Both the position numbers and the translations under genes were made by a program. A DNA stretch of 63,857 nucleotides. Source: Pseudomonas proteolytica (GTDB taxonomy: Bacteria > Pseudomonadota > Gammaproteobacteria > Pseudomonadales > Pseudomonadaceae). A model generated the notes under the pieces. That model was not told the DNA's origin. It saw only the letters and a list, made by a program, of their open reading frames with translations, and ran no database searches. Below, piece after piece: positions 50,998 through 58,437 of the stretch; within the stretch, counting starts at the first letter, position 1, and the number at the start of each line of letters is the position of its first letter. The stretch covers positions 1-63,857 of the forward strand of contig NZ_VFEV01000040.1 in NCBI RefSeq assembly GCF_007858275.1, written 5' to 3'.

Positions 50998-51830
50998 TGC
51001 CCGCCACCCTTCGACCCTTCTGGATCGGCGCTTTGAGACGTTTTTGAGGTCGATTGCCCGCCACGCTCTCCCTGGCCCAGGGCGGCGTTGGCAATTTCCT
51101 TGATAGCCTCGCACTCGTCGTAGAAGTCATTCGGGTTGATCCTTGGCGTACCCCAGTTAACCAAGTCGCGCACCAAGCACTCGGTGTTGCCCTCGACGTG
51201 GTTGAAGATGTCAGTCAGCGCTTGGCGCAGCGCTTTCAGTTCATCAGGAGTATCGAGGTGAGGCTCGACCCTCCCATTAGCGGCATCGCAGTTCTCGCAA
51301 ACATCCCCGTTGGCAGCCATGAATCCGGCACCGTAGCTGTTAACTGGATAGCCGTCACCGCAGGCGCACCAGATGATTGCATCCGTCTCGTCTCGATTCT
51401 TTGGGCGCCGCGCATCCCGAAGTCTGTTGACAGTGGCAATCACCGCTCCTGCAGCGCTTGATATCAGCGCATGCTGCGATCCTGTGAGTTCGGGCCATGG
51501 CGTAGACTCGAATCGCGAGTACTTGTGAAGCTCCATTGCCGCCGCCCGGAAATCACCGGAAAACAGGTGCCCTTCAGCGGACTTGGCGCGCTGTTTCCAG
51601 TACGCAGCGCGGTCAGCATCCTTGCGCAGTACCTCCACCTCAGCCTTCAGCTCAGCATTCACCCGCTCGTAGGCTTCGTAGCCGGTCTTGAGGCCGGCGT
51701 TTTCGGCCTGGAGTGCTTCAACCTCCTGCCAGAGTCGGTCGGAAAGCGGATCGAACCAGCCAGCCATTTTTTGCAAGCTGCGAATGTGTGCGGAAAGCTC
51801 TGCGGATGTTTGTTCGCGGACGTATGTCAT
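50994..51830 (-). CDS. Coiled-coil hypothetical protein with Cys cluster
   Basis: The 278-residue protein has a coiled coil (about 30-75, EVEALQAENAGLKTGYEAYE). CACGDGYPVNSYGAGF with CENCDAANGR follows as a likely zinc site at about 155-185. LRQALTDIFNHVEGNTECL leads to a low-complexity end. Such proteins are common in phage early regions. A role in nucleic acid binding is possible but not shown. Confidence 0.65.
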   Translation of the reverse strand: MTYVREQTSAELSAHIRSLQKMAGWFDPLSDRLWQEVEALQAENAGLKTGYEAYERVNAELKAEVEVLRKDADRAAYWKQRAKSAEGHLFSGDFRAAAMELHKYSRFESTPWPELTGSQHALISSAAGAVIATVNRLRDARRPKNRDETDAIIWCACGDGYPVNSYGAGFMAANGDVCENCDAANGRVEPHLDTPDELKALRQALTDIFNHVEGNTECLVRDLVNWGTPRINPNDFYDECEAIKEIANAALGQGERGGQSTSKTSQSADPEGSKGGGQ

Positions 51831-52165
51831 AGCTCTTGCTCCAGTGACTCACCGCCATCACCCGGCACAGAACCGGCCTTGGCCATCGCAATGACCTTCT
51901 CGGCCTGCTCAAGCAGCTCTGGATAATGATCGTTCCAATTCTGTTTGTAGGCCTTGGCCATCATCGCTTCAAGGGTCTTCAGCAGCTCTGGAGCGGTGCG
52001 CATCAGATAAGCATTCGCCCAGCTTTCGTCGCCGATCACGAACTTGATGCCGTTGTGGTCCATCGCGCCAATCGTGGCTATCTCAAGCGGCTCACCGTCT
52101 CGCTCTACGCTGATGCAATAGTCCTGGCGGTCTACGAGCCATTGCTCTTTGGTGTGGTTGCTCAT
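51827..52165 (-). CDS. Hypothetical early phage protein
   Basis: The 112-residue protein has ISVERDGEPLEIATIGAMDHNG and ANAYLMRTAPELLKTLEAMM, the latter recurrent in small phage proteins of unknown role. It overlaps both neighbours by four bases. Confidence 0.7.
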   Translation of the reverse strand: MSNHTKEQWLVDRQDYCISVERDGEPLEIATIGAMDHNGIKFVIGDESWANAYLMRTAPELLKTLEAMMAKAYKQNWNDHYPELLEQAEKVIAMAKAGSVPGDGGESLEQEL

Positions 52166-52350
52166 GTCCGCTTCTCCGCTGCTTCTGCGATCAATGCCAT
52201 GTGCTCCAGGCGCTCGGCGGCCTGGCTGGCCAGATTCATACCGTCCGCCTCATCCACCACCGGCATGCACACGAAACGGATTCCGTGCTTGACCATTGTG
52301 TTGGCCATCTCAAGGGATTGGAGTAGCTGGGCTGGGTTTGCTCGTTTCAT
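52162..52350 (-). CDS. DUF1382-like protein
   Basis: The 62-residue protein reads VKHGIRFVCMPVVDEADGMN in its centre, matching DUF1382, a short family of lambdoid nin regions. It overlaps the helicase gene stop. The function is unknown. Confidence 0.8.
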   Translation of the reverse strand: MKRANPAQLLQSLEMANTMVKHGIRFVCMPVVDEADGMNLASQAAERLEHMALIAEAAEKRT

Positions 52351-53750
52351 CAGAAACCACCCCGTGGGTTAAAGTCGTTCAAAAGGGATTTGGAGGATTT
52401 ACGAGGTGGTGGTGCTGAAGCTTCCTGCTGCTGCTCGCGCTGGCCGGCGTAGTTGACGAAGCGTGCGAACTCACCCTGGTGCTGGAGCAGGCAATGACCT
52501 ACCGATGCGTGGCGGTGCTTAACCACGTCGATCTCGGTCACGCCGCTGCGCCCGAGGTCAGAATCGGCGTCACGGTGGGCAATCATGATGATGTCGGCGT
52601 CCTGCTCGAGCTCGCCGGAGTCGCGCAGGTCGGACATTTGCGGCTTCTTGGTCGAGCGCGTTTCGATGCTGCGGTTGAGTTGGGCCAAAACGATGATCGG
52701 GATGTCCAGTTCCTTGGCCATCGCCTTGATGCCCCGACTGATCGCGCCAAGCTCCAGGTTCCGGTTCTGCTGGCGAGAGGTAGCCTCTGGTGCGATCAGG
52801 CCGATGTAGTCGATGACAATCAGGTCCAGCGGCTTGGCGCGGTGCTGAAAACGGGCGATGTTGCGGATGCGGCTCAGTGGCAGCCCGCCCTTCTGGCAGA
52901 TGCGCAGGTCGGCAGAGTGCATGCGGCTCACGGCGCCGGTGATTCGAGTAATCGATTCGCCGTTGCCCATGGCCTGGCCGGTGTCGATGCTGCCAAGCGT
53001 TACCGCCGAAGAAGACGCCAGGCTGCGTTTGGAAAGCTCCTTGGCAGACATTTCGAGCGAGAAAACCAGCGCTGACTTGCTTTCGCGGATGGTCAGGTTT
53101 TCGGCGATACCCAGGCCCAGCGTGGTTTTACCGGTGCCTGGGCGACCGGCTATGATGATTACGTGCGAGCCGCGCAGGCCTTGGACCAGTTCATCCAGAT
53201 CCTTCAGGCCTGTTGCGTGGCCGTTGATGCCCTCGCCATTGAAGCGAGCGTCCATTTCGTCAACGACCGGGCCGAGCGCTTCATGCAGGCTGATCACATC
53301 CGGCTCGTCGTCTTCGCTGTTCAGGGCCAGGACGGCCTCTTGAGCGTCGGCGATGATCCCGGCCAATGGTCGTGCGTGGCTCGCCATGTCGATGATGGCT
53401 TGACCGATCTCCGCGACTTTGCGGGCTTTGGAGCGCTCTACCACGATTCGGGCGTACTCAAGCCCATTCGCGGCGCTTGGTACGCCGTTGTAGATCTCCG
53501 AAGCGCGGATCATCGTCAGCTCGCCGCTGGACAGTTCGTGGCGAATGTCGGCAATCGAAACAGGGTCTGCTGGGCGGCCGGCGGAACGGGCGGCAAGGAT
53601 CAGCGTGTAAATCTCGGCAACGTCTTGGTCGTAGAAGTCGGTCGGGCTGACCATGGCGCCGATTGATTCAATCAGGTCTGGTTTGATGAACAGGGAGCCG
53701 ACAACGCCGTACTCAGCTTCCATCGCAACCAGTGGGCGGTCAGTGATCAT
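52350..53750 (-). CDS. DnaB-type replicative helicase
   Basis: The 466-residue helicase has the N-terminal DnaB domain (EAEYGVVGSLFIKPDLIESI), Walker A GRPGTGKTT (202-210) and Walker B-like LDLIVIDYIGLI. Near the end come the RecA-like motifs DLRDSGELEQDADIIMIAHR. It replaces the usual lambda P loader by supplying the helicase itself. It is encoded directly after the O-like protein, in an overlapping frame. Confidence 0.95.
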   Translation of the reverse strand: MITDRPLVAMEAEYGVVGSLFIKPDLIESIGAMVSPTDFYDQDVAEIYTLILAARSAGRPADPVSIADIRHELSSGELTMIRASEIYNGVPSAANGLEYARIVVERSKARKVAEIGQAIIDMASHARPLAGIIADAQEAVLALNSEDDEPDVISLHEALGPVVDEMDARFNGEGINGHATGLKDLDELVQGLRGSHVIIIAGRPGTGKTTLGLGIAENLTIRESKSALVFSLEMSAKELSKRSLASSSAVTLGSIDTGQAMGNGESITRITGAVSRMHSADLRICQKGGLPLSRIRNIARFQHRAKPLDLIVIDYIGLIAPEATSRQQNRNLELGAISRGIKAMAKELDIPIIVLAQLNRSIETRSTKKPQMSDLRDSGELEQDADIIMIAHRDADSDLGRSGVTEIDVVKHRHASVGHCLLQHQGEFARFVNYAGQREQQQEASAPPPRKSSKSLLNDFNPRGGF

Positions 53751-54568
53751 AGGGCCTCCAACACTTTCAGGACCTTGTCCTGGCGGGTCAGAAACTCAAT
53801 GTCAGCAGTCCAGCCACGGTCGTTCTCGCCGATCCAGTGCTTGTTGTTCAGGCAGTCGGTGAAGTAGGCAGTCCAGAACTCGCCTTTGCGGAACGGCTGG
53901 ACACCGTTGATCTTCAGGTTCCAGCAGCCCTTGATCAGATTCTTGCGCTTTGGCGACAGGGTCAGGCAATTGGGCAGCAGATCGCCACACACGGTGTTGT
54001 AGATCTCGACGATCTTGCCGTACGGGATGCGCTCGGCTTTGGCCGGTTCTTGTTGATCAGGTTCTGGGTTGCCCTGCTGTTCCGGTTCAGATTCCAAATC
54101 CTTGCCGGTCGAAGCGACAGCGGCGACAACTGCGTCAGCAGTAAGATTTGTATTTATGTCTTTATTGTGTGGCAAGAACGCCACATTGGACGTGGTGGAA
54201 ACGCCACACTGTGGCACTACTTTCTGTTTGTTCTGATGGGTGTTTTTCTTGTCGATTGCCCACTCATTGATCGGTGCAAAACCGATAGGGCTACGACTTC
54301 CTCCAACGCGGTATATGACACGCTGACGGATAAGCTCACAGATGGCGCGGGAAACGTCTTCACGATGGATGCCGGACATCTGAGCGATGTAGGAGGCAGC
54401 AATGCGGGCGTTCTCAAGGTTGTAGCCGGCAGTTTGACGATGAATAGCCAGAGCGACACGCAGCTCGCGGCCAGATAGGTCAGCCCCAATCAGGGCTTCA
54501 TACAGGTCGTTGTCCATCCGGGTAAATCCCCCGGTATTGCGAAGTGGGATTATATTGCTCATACTCAT
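53747..54568 (-). CDS. O-like replication initiator
   Basis: The 273-residue protein has the phage O N-terminal winged-helix domain (FTRMDNDLYEALIGADLSGR; ARIAASYIAQMSGIHREDVS). A low-complexity linker follows (about 140-180), then a C-terminal part (LIKGCWNLKINGVQPFRKGE) that probably contacts the helicase. The coding sequence contains the candidate origin repeats, as in lambda O. Confidence 0.88.
   Translation of the reverse strand: MSMSNIIPLRNTGGFTRMDNDLYEALIGADLSGRELRVALAIHRQTAGYNLENARIAASYIAQMSGIHREDVSRAICELIRQRVIYRVGGSRSPIGFAPINEWAIDKKNTHQNKQKVVPQCGVSTTSNVAFLPHNKDINTNLTADAVVAAVASTGKDLESEPEQQGNPEPDQQEPAKAERIPYGKIVEIYNTVCGDLLPNCLTLSPKRKNLIKGCWNLKINGVQPFRKGEFWTAYFTDCLNNKHWIGENDRGWTADIEFLTRQDKVLKVLEAL
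54140..54217. other. Candidate phage replication origin within the O-like gene
   Basis: GGCAAGAACGCCACATTG (54171-54188) and GGTGGAAACGCCACACTG (54194-54211) match at 13 of 18 positions and are 23 bases apart. A further TGTGGC follows. An AT-rich stretch (54145-54170) lies beside them. This resembles the iterons plus melting region of lambda ori. Confidence 0.45.
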
Positions 54569-54837
54569 TCCGTCCTGAAGTGCATATCACTCGACCCGGC
54601 TGCAACCGGACGAGACAAAGAAGCCCGCAAATGACTTACACAGTCCTTGCGGGCTTTTCTTTTGGCTACGTCGCTGTAAAGGCCACGAATCAAAGTCGCG
54701 GCCTGCATTGCTTCCTGCATATGAAATTCTTTGGTTCCTGCCAGCACCGGACCTGACTCGCCCAGGGTCAACAAAACCCGGTCAATGACCTTGTTCACGC
54801 TTTCCGCTGGGTGCGCCGATCTGCTGGCCATGATCAT
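54565..54837 (-). CDS. Hypothetical early phage protein
   Basis: The 90-residue protein has VNKVIDRVLLTLGESGPVLA and EAMQAATLIRGLYSDVAKRK, with no domain recognised. It lies between CII-like and O-like genes with ATGA overlaps on both sides. Confidence 0.7.
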   Translation of the reverse strand: MIMASRSAHPAESVNKVIDRVLLTLGESGPVLAGTKEFHMQEAMQAATLIRGLYSDVAKRKARKDCVSHLRASLSRPVAAGSSDMHFRTE

Positions 54838-55142
54838 TCTTCCTGCAACTGATCAACGTGCTGGATCAGTTCCATGTAGCGCTTTGCCTGGTGCAGAAGG
54901 GTCGCAATGTCCCGCTTGTCAAAGCACTGCATTTCCTTCGGCACCAACTTCAGATCAAGCACCGCCAGGATCTGGCAGAACTGCTCGAACTTCTCCGGCT
55001 TCATGCGGCTGATCGTTGCTTCGTCGCAACCGACCGCAAGCGCGACAGGGGCATTACCGACCGATGCAAGGTGCTGCATGAGAACTGCATAGTTCTTGCG
55101 GGACCTTACGGTCTGCTCTTGGCTTAATGGGCTCGTCGACAT
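54834..55142 (-). CDS. CII-like transcriptional regulator
   Basis: The 102-residue protein has ALAVGCDEATISRMKPEKFE as helix-turn-helix followed by FCQILAVLDLKLVPKEM, typical of phage CII family proteins. A C-terminal helix (LHQAKRYMELIQHVDQLQEE) may make it tetrameric. It would promote lysogeny by activating repressor and integrase transcription. It follows the cro-like gene by two bases. Confidence 0.83.
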   Translation of the reverse strand: MSTSPLSQEQTVRSRKNYAVLMQHLASVGNAPVALAVGCDEATISRMKPEKFEQFCQILAVLDLKLVPKEMQCFDKRDIATLLHQAKRYMELIQHVDQLQEE

Positions 55143-55144
55143 GA

Positions 55145-55378
55145 TTAGGCCGCCGACGCGAGTTCAGGCCAAATCACGGTCCAGTCATTTGGGCGCAGGG
55201 ATTTGCGAGTCAACAGCCCGCAGGTTTCCCGCTCAAGAGACGAGGCCACGCTGGCGGATGCTTGCTTGTTGCCATAGGCAATCTGTTTCAGGTAGCCGCG
55301 AGTGGTCCCGGTTCTTTCTACAACCTCGTCCGAGGCTGTCTTGAGCCACTCCAATAACTGTGTGTGCTTGGTTCGCAT
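55145..55378 (-). CDS. cro: Cro/YdaS-like regulator
   Basis: The 77-residue protein has TASDEVVERTGTTRGYLKQI as helix-turn-helix and AYGNKQASASVASSLERET, the YdaS/Cro pattern. ATG 55378 follows AGGAGAATCC. It is the first gene of the leftward early operon, divergent from cI, so it is the lytic-state repressor of the switch. Confidence 0.87.
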   Translation of the reverse strand: MRTKHTQLLEWLKTASDEVVERTGTTRGYLKQIAYGNKQASASVASSLERETCGLLTRKSLRPNDWTVIWPELASAA

Positions 55379-55405
55379 CACGGATTCTCCTAAGTGATGC
55401 GCCAA

Positions 55406-55434
55406 TTCTTACCCATAGGTAAGCATTAAAGCAA
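55406..55434 (-). promoter_or_regulatory. Leftward early promoter (PR-like)
   Basis: Minus-strand TTGCTT and TAAGAA are spaced 17 bases, with operator TTACCCATAGGTAA (55409-55422, palindromic) covering the -10 and spacer. Confidence 0.7.
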
Positions 55435-55462
55435 TACCCGCAGGCCATTTACCTATAAGTAA
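55409..55462. promoter_or_regulatory. CI/Cro operator cluster 1
   Basis: Sites TTACCCATAGGTAA (55409-55422) and TTACCTATAAGTAA (55449-55462) flank a degenerate one, ATACCCGCAGGCCA (55434-55447). The consensus TTACC-N4-GGTAA is shared with the second cluster near 56.9 kb. Confidence 0.75.
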
Positions 55463-55476
55463 TCGGAAAGCATATT
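55448..55476 (+). promoter_or_regulatory. Repressor maintenance promoter (PRM-like)
   Basis: TTTACC (55448-55453) and CATATT (55471-55476) are 17 bases apart. The start site would fall at or beside the cI ATG at 55483, and no ribosome site is visible. Confidence 0.55.
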
Positions 55477-55482
55477 TGTGTC

Positions 55483-56217
55483 ATGGATAAAAAACTGATC
55501 AGAAAGGCAAATCTTCAACTACTTATCGACCGGCAATACGGCATCGGTAAGCATGGCGCGAAAGCTGAATTCGCTAGGCGCATGGGCAAGCAACCTGATT
55601 ACATTTCCAGGTGCCTATACCCACCAGGCAAGCCAGGTGCTAAAAATGTTGGCGAGGTTTTCGCTAGGGCTGTAGAGAAGGAATTCGAATTAGATGAATA
55701 CGCATTCGATAAGCCGGGCTTGGGCGGCGCAGATGTCATCGATGTAGAGGGGTTGCCTGCTGCGCTTGCACAAAAAATAAAAAACTATCGCTCGACGATT
55801 TCGGTTGAGCGCTTAGATATAGCCGCATCAATGGGTCCAGGCACGGAGCCGCCAGAAATGAACATGGTTGTTGAGCATATGCGCCTCGATGCCAATTGGG
55901 TGCGCCAGAACCTCGTCTACACGTCTACTGACAACCTAAGGCTGATCTCGGGTCGCGGAGACAGCATGGCGCCCACTATCCGCAACGGTGACGCCCTGCT
56001 CGTAGATTCCGGTGTCACGTCTGTCGAGTCAGACGCAATCTACTTCTTCTTGATGCGCGGTCAACATCATGTGAAGCGCATCCAACGAAACCTGGACGGC
56101 CTGACAATCATTTCGGATAACGGCCAATACCGCGAGATTGACGTGCCTGGCGACCGTGAAGGCGATATCCAAGTGCTGGCGCAGATCATTTACTGGTGGA
56201 CCGGGCGTAGCTTCTAG
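55483..56217 (+). CDS. cI: CI-type repressor, S24 peptidase family
   Basis: The 244-residue protein has an N-terminal DNA-binding part (GAKAEFARRMGKQPDYISRC, residues 25-44). The C-terminal S24 domain has Ser161 in SGRGDSMAPT and Lys198 in HHVKRIQ, the Ser-Lys pair of self-cleaving repressors. The linker around 112-120 reads DIAASMGPG and does not show a plain Ala-Gly or Cys-Gly cleavage site. It maintains lysogeny by binding the TTACC-type operators beside it and near 56.9 kb. The next gene downstream probably shares its transcript. Confidence 0.9.
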   Translation: MDKKLIRKANLQLLIDRQYGIGKHGAKAEFARRMGKQPDYISRCLYPPGKPGAKNVGEVFARAVEKEFELDEYAFDKPGLGGADVIDVEGLPAALAQKIKNYRSTISVERLDIAASMGPGTEPPEMNMVVEHMRLDANWVRQNLVYTSTDNLRLISGRGDSMAPTIRNGDALLVDSGVTSVESDAIYFFLMRGQHHVKRIQRNLDGLTIISDNGQYREIDVPGDREGDIQVLAQIIYWWTGRSF

Positions 56218-56273
56218 CCTCTCCCTTCACCTATCCTGTGATTATTCGACCTATCGCTAAAAGGAAGCTATCG

Positions 56274-56795
56274 GTGATCCAAAAACCAGCTTTGTGGCTA
56301 GCCCTTGCTTTATCCATGGCAGGTATATCTGCACACGCTGAAACCCTTTCAGAGTGGAGCTTTGGAAGCCCAAAAACTGCAAGTGGGCTCCCTTTGTGTA
56401 GTGCTTACGTGTCTGCTCCGAAAGCCGGCTCCGAGCAAATGCTAGCAATTCAGAAATACAGCAACCAAAACCTATTGAATTTGAAGCTATTCAAAAGGAC
56501 ATGGGACATTCCAGCGGACACCAAAATAACTGTCACCATTGACTTTGCGGGTAGCGATTCCCTGACCCTAAGCGGCCTGGGGAAGGGGCAAGTTGTAGGC
56601 ATTGAGATACCTGGGACAATCACGGCTGAATTTTTGGCAAGCCTGAGAGAATCTAGCTATCTGCGAATTGGCTTTCCGAAAGGATCGGAAAGCGGATGGA
56701 GTATTAACCTGAGCGATGCCGGGCCTCACATGGCGAATTTGAACCTTTGCGCTCTAAAGCAACGAGAAGAGTTTGAAAATTCACAGCCGTTCTAG
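56274..56795 (+). CDS. Exported protein encoded behind cI
   Basis: The 173-residue protein has a signal peptide (KPALWLALALSMAGISAHA, cleavage before ETLSEW). It has a mature domain with two cysteines (PLCSAYV, NLCALKQ). DIPADTKITVTIDFAGSDSL and RIGFPKGSESGWSINLSDAG give it the general look of IalB-like periplasmic proteins. GTG 56274 has AAGGAAG upstream; an earlier GTG at 56238 is possible. As it lies between cI and a terminator, it is expected to be made in the lysogen. Candidate roles are superinfection exclusion or host fitness; neither is shown. Confidence 0.75.
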   Translation: MIQKPALWLALALSMAGISAHAETLSEWSFGSPKTASGLPLCSAYVSAPKAGSEQMLAIQKYSNQNLLNLKLFKRTWDIPADTKITVTIDFAGSDSLTLSGLGKGQVVGIEIPGTITAEFLASLRESSYLRIGFPKGSESGWSINLSDAGPHMANLNLCALKQREEFENSQPF

Positions 56796-56845
56796 GTTCG
56801 CTAAGCTGCAAACCGTTCCCGACTGAACCCTAAGACAATCACCCT

Positions 56846-56870
56846 AAGCCCGCCATTGAGCGGGCTTTTT
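56846..56870 (+). terminator. Terminator of the cI transcript
   Basis: AAGCCCGC-CATTGA-GCGGGCTT followed by a T run, about 50 bases after the exported protein gene. Confidence 0.92.
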
Positions 56871-56890
56871 CATGGACGACCGAAAATATC

Positions 56891-56930
56891 TTACCTAAAG
56901 GTATTGACCTAATGTTTTACCTGCAGGTAT
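56891..56930. promoter_or_regulatory. CI operator cluster 2
   Basis: TTACCTAAAGGTAT (56891-56904) and TTACCTGCAGGTAT (56917-56930) match the cro/cI operators. They overlap the early rightward promoter at its -35 end and its spacer/-10. Confidence 0.8.
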
Positions 56931-56933
56931 TGT
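56904..56933 (+). promoter_or_regulatory. Rightward early promoter (PL-like)
   Basis: TTGACC (56904-56909) and TATTGT (56928-56933) are spaced 18 bases, between and over two operators. It drives the small-gene and recT operon. Confidence 0.75.
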
Positions 56934-57250
56934 TCACTCCATCGAGTCACCCAACAGGGACTCGCCAGGGCCTCACGGCCTGACCCGCTCTTTAAAAGTC
57001 TGACGTGACCCAACGACGTACCGGCAACCCCGGTGGTGAGAAAGCTAAACCGTCGTCCATGCAGCCTATGGTAGCTGCCGTACTCCCACATGTGAGTACG
57101 CGAAACCACGCTCCCAAACCGGAACAGCATCGAACACGAAATGTGCGACGCCGGTGAGAGACGACTCGGAATTGTTGCGTGGTGGAGAGAACAGATTTCC
57201 TCGATGACCTTGGCGACAGGGTCATCCGGGAAATCAACGGAGTAGACGAA
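56934..57250 (+). promoter_or_regulatory. Untranslated leader of the rightward early operon
   Basis: About 300 bases follow the promoter without a convincing gene. They contain a near-perfect 22-base palindrome (57079-57100, arms CGTACTC / GAGTACG). The leader may carry an antitermination or regulatory RNA signal. Confidence 0.5.
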
Positions 57251-57412
57251 ATGCCGAAGTTCGGATGCGCAAACAACCAGCAAGCCGCCGACAAGGAATG
57301 CCGCAAACAATGCCGATTGGCTAAGCAGAGCGGTTGCACGGTTCCTTACAGTCTGTCTCGAATGATCGAAGCCAAGGTGCCGCTGTCGACCATCCGTGCA
57401 GTGTCCCGATAG
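57251..57412 (+). CDS. Small cysteine-rich hypothetical protein
   Basis: The 53-residue frame (MPKFGCANNQQAADKECRKQ ... RAVSR) has three cysteines in CANNQ, KECRKQC and a fourth in SGCTVPY, suggesting a small metal site. GGAG precedes ATG 57251 and the stop lies 12 bases before the next gene. A longer GTG start at 57179 is open too. The function is unknown. Confidence 0.5.
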   Translation: MPKFGCANNQQAADKECRKQCRLAKQSGCTVPYSLSRMIEAKVPLSTIRAVSR

Positions 57413-57424
57413 AAGGAGAAGCAC

Positions 57425-57679
57425 ATGCCCAAGTACATGCTCGACTACATCCGGCTTTGCCGGGAATGCAGCCTGGATCTGCGCACGATCGGCAACATGC
57501 TCAACATCGTGATCCCATCACTGCAGCGCGAAGCGGTAGCGATTCGGGGCGCAGTGAGCGAATTTTCCGGGGAATTCCATGAGCTTGAGCAAGACGCTGA
57601 ACTGCTGGAGTCAGCTATACGGGCCGGAATCCAGCGCTGCGCGCCTCAGCCGGGCCAGCAAGACCTGTTCGCAGCATGA
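57425..57679 (+). CDS. Hypothetical early phage protein
   Basis: The 84-residue protein has CRECSLDLRTIGNMLNIVIP and the helical GEFHELEQDAELLESAIRAG. AAGGAGAAGCAC gives a strong ribosome site. It is expressed early from the rightward operon; no family was recognised. Confidence 0.7.
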   Translation: MPKYMLDYIRLCRECSLDLRTIGNMLNIVIPSLQREAVAIRGAVSEFSGEFHELEQDAELLESAIRAGIQRCAPQPGQQDLFAA

Positions 57680-57743
57680 CGGACCTTTTCACTGATGCCC
57701 ATCCAGAGCGGTGGTCATCGGGAAAACAACCGAGGGCAAGACG

Positions 57744-58019
57744 ATGAGCAAGACGAAATACCCCTACATGGCATGGGTTCTTATGCCTTCCTTCAGGCCG
57801 AAGGAAATAGAGATCGTTCGAGAAGGTAGTCGTAGCCTCCATTACCAACACACTGACAGGAACTGCAGCGGCAAGCATTACGCTCTTTCAGATCTTCACG
57901 AAACCAAGGCTGATGCAGTTTCGGCAGGTCTTGCAAAAATTGAAGTCCAGCGCGAAGCCCAAGCAAAGCGTCAGGAATCGATCGACAAGAAAGCTGCAGA
58001 GCTTGCAAAACACCAGTAA
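57744..58019 (+). CDS. Hypothetical early phage protein
   Basis: The 91-residue protein begins SKTKYPYMAWVLMPSFRPKE, with SLHYQHTDRNCSGKHYALSD and a charged helical end (AQAKRQESIDKKAAELAKHQ). ATG 57744 follows GAGGG. It is the last gene before the structured untranslated segment. Confidence 0.7.
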   Translation: MSKTKYPYMAWVLMPSFRPKEIEIVREGSRSLHYQHTDRNCSGKHYALSDLHETKADAVSAGLAKIEVQREAQAKRQESIDKKAAELAKHQ

Positions 58020-58072
58020 CAACCAGCGCCACGACAGCCTGTCGCAAACTGCCCGATCCTCTCTATGAGAGC

Positions 58073-58190
58073 GCATCGGGGTGTGATCTGAATCCTGCCG
58101 CCAAGCAGCACAGCTTCTATCCAGCGAGACCGGGAGGGACGAACACCGGTCGATGCAGAGATTGGCACCTGCCAGATCACACCCCGATGC
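58073..58190. repeat. Perfect 18-base inverted repeat
   Basis: GCATCGGGGTGTGATCTG (58073-58090) and CAGATCACACCCCGATGC (58173-58190) are exact complements in inverse order, 82 bases apart. Confidence 0.95.
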
Positions 58191-58307
58191 AGACTCAATA
58201 GGTGGCCACTGCCTTCCCAGTGAGCGAACAACGGAGGGTGACCATCATGGACTAGCCAATAGCTGCCCGACGCCTCACGCGCCCGGCAGGCTTGTACGTA
58301 AAGAGGG

Positions 58308-58335
58308 AAAAGCCCGGTTTCGACTGGGCTTTTTT
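58308..58335 (+). terminator. Terminator inside the rightward early operon
   Basis: AAAAGCCCGGT and ACTGGGCTTTTTT form a stem with loop TTCG and one mismatch, followed by T run. It would stop early transcripts about 100 bases before the next gene. Confidence 0.87.
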
Positions 58336-58437
58336 ACGCGCCTTTATTACGTCAGCACTTACCCCGCGCCCATCGGCAACCAGCGGGAGGCATGAGTTTT
58401 GACGAATACAGGTGAACCAACCACTGAGGAATCAGAA

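Larger units (their letters stand above)
58020..58335 (+). ncRNA. Candidate structured phage RNA
   Basis: This gap between genes contains a perfect 18-base inverted repeat around 82 bases, an inner GACCGG/CCGGTC stem (58128 to 58152), and ends in an intrinsic terminator at 58308-58335. No open frame of note crosses it. It could be a regulatory RNA, an antitermination site, or an attenuator for downstream genes. Confidence 0.45.

Noticed and set aside
55379..55482. LexA (SOS) box in the switch region
   Set aside because: No CTGT-N8-ACAG arrangement is present; the palindromes are of the TTACC type.
56909..57424. A 171-codon minus-strand frame in the early leader
   Set aside because: It opposes the promoter, operators and leader, has no ribosome site and unusual composition.
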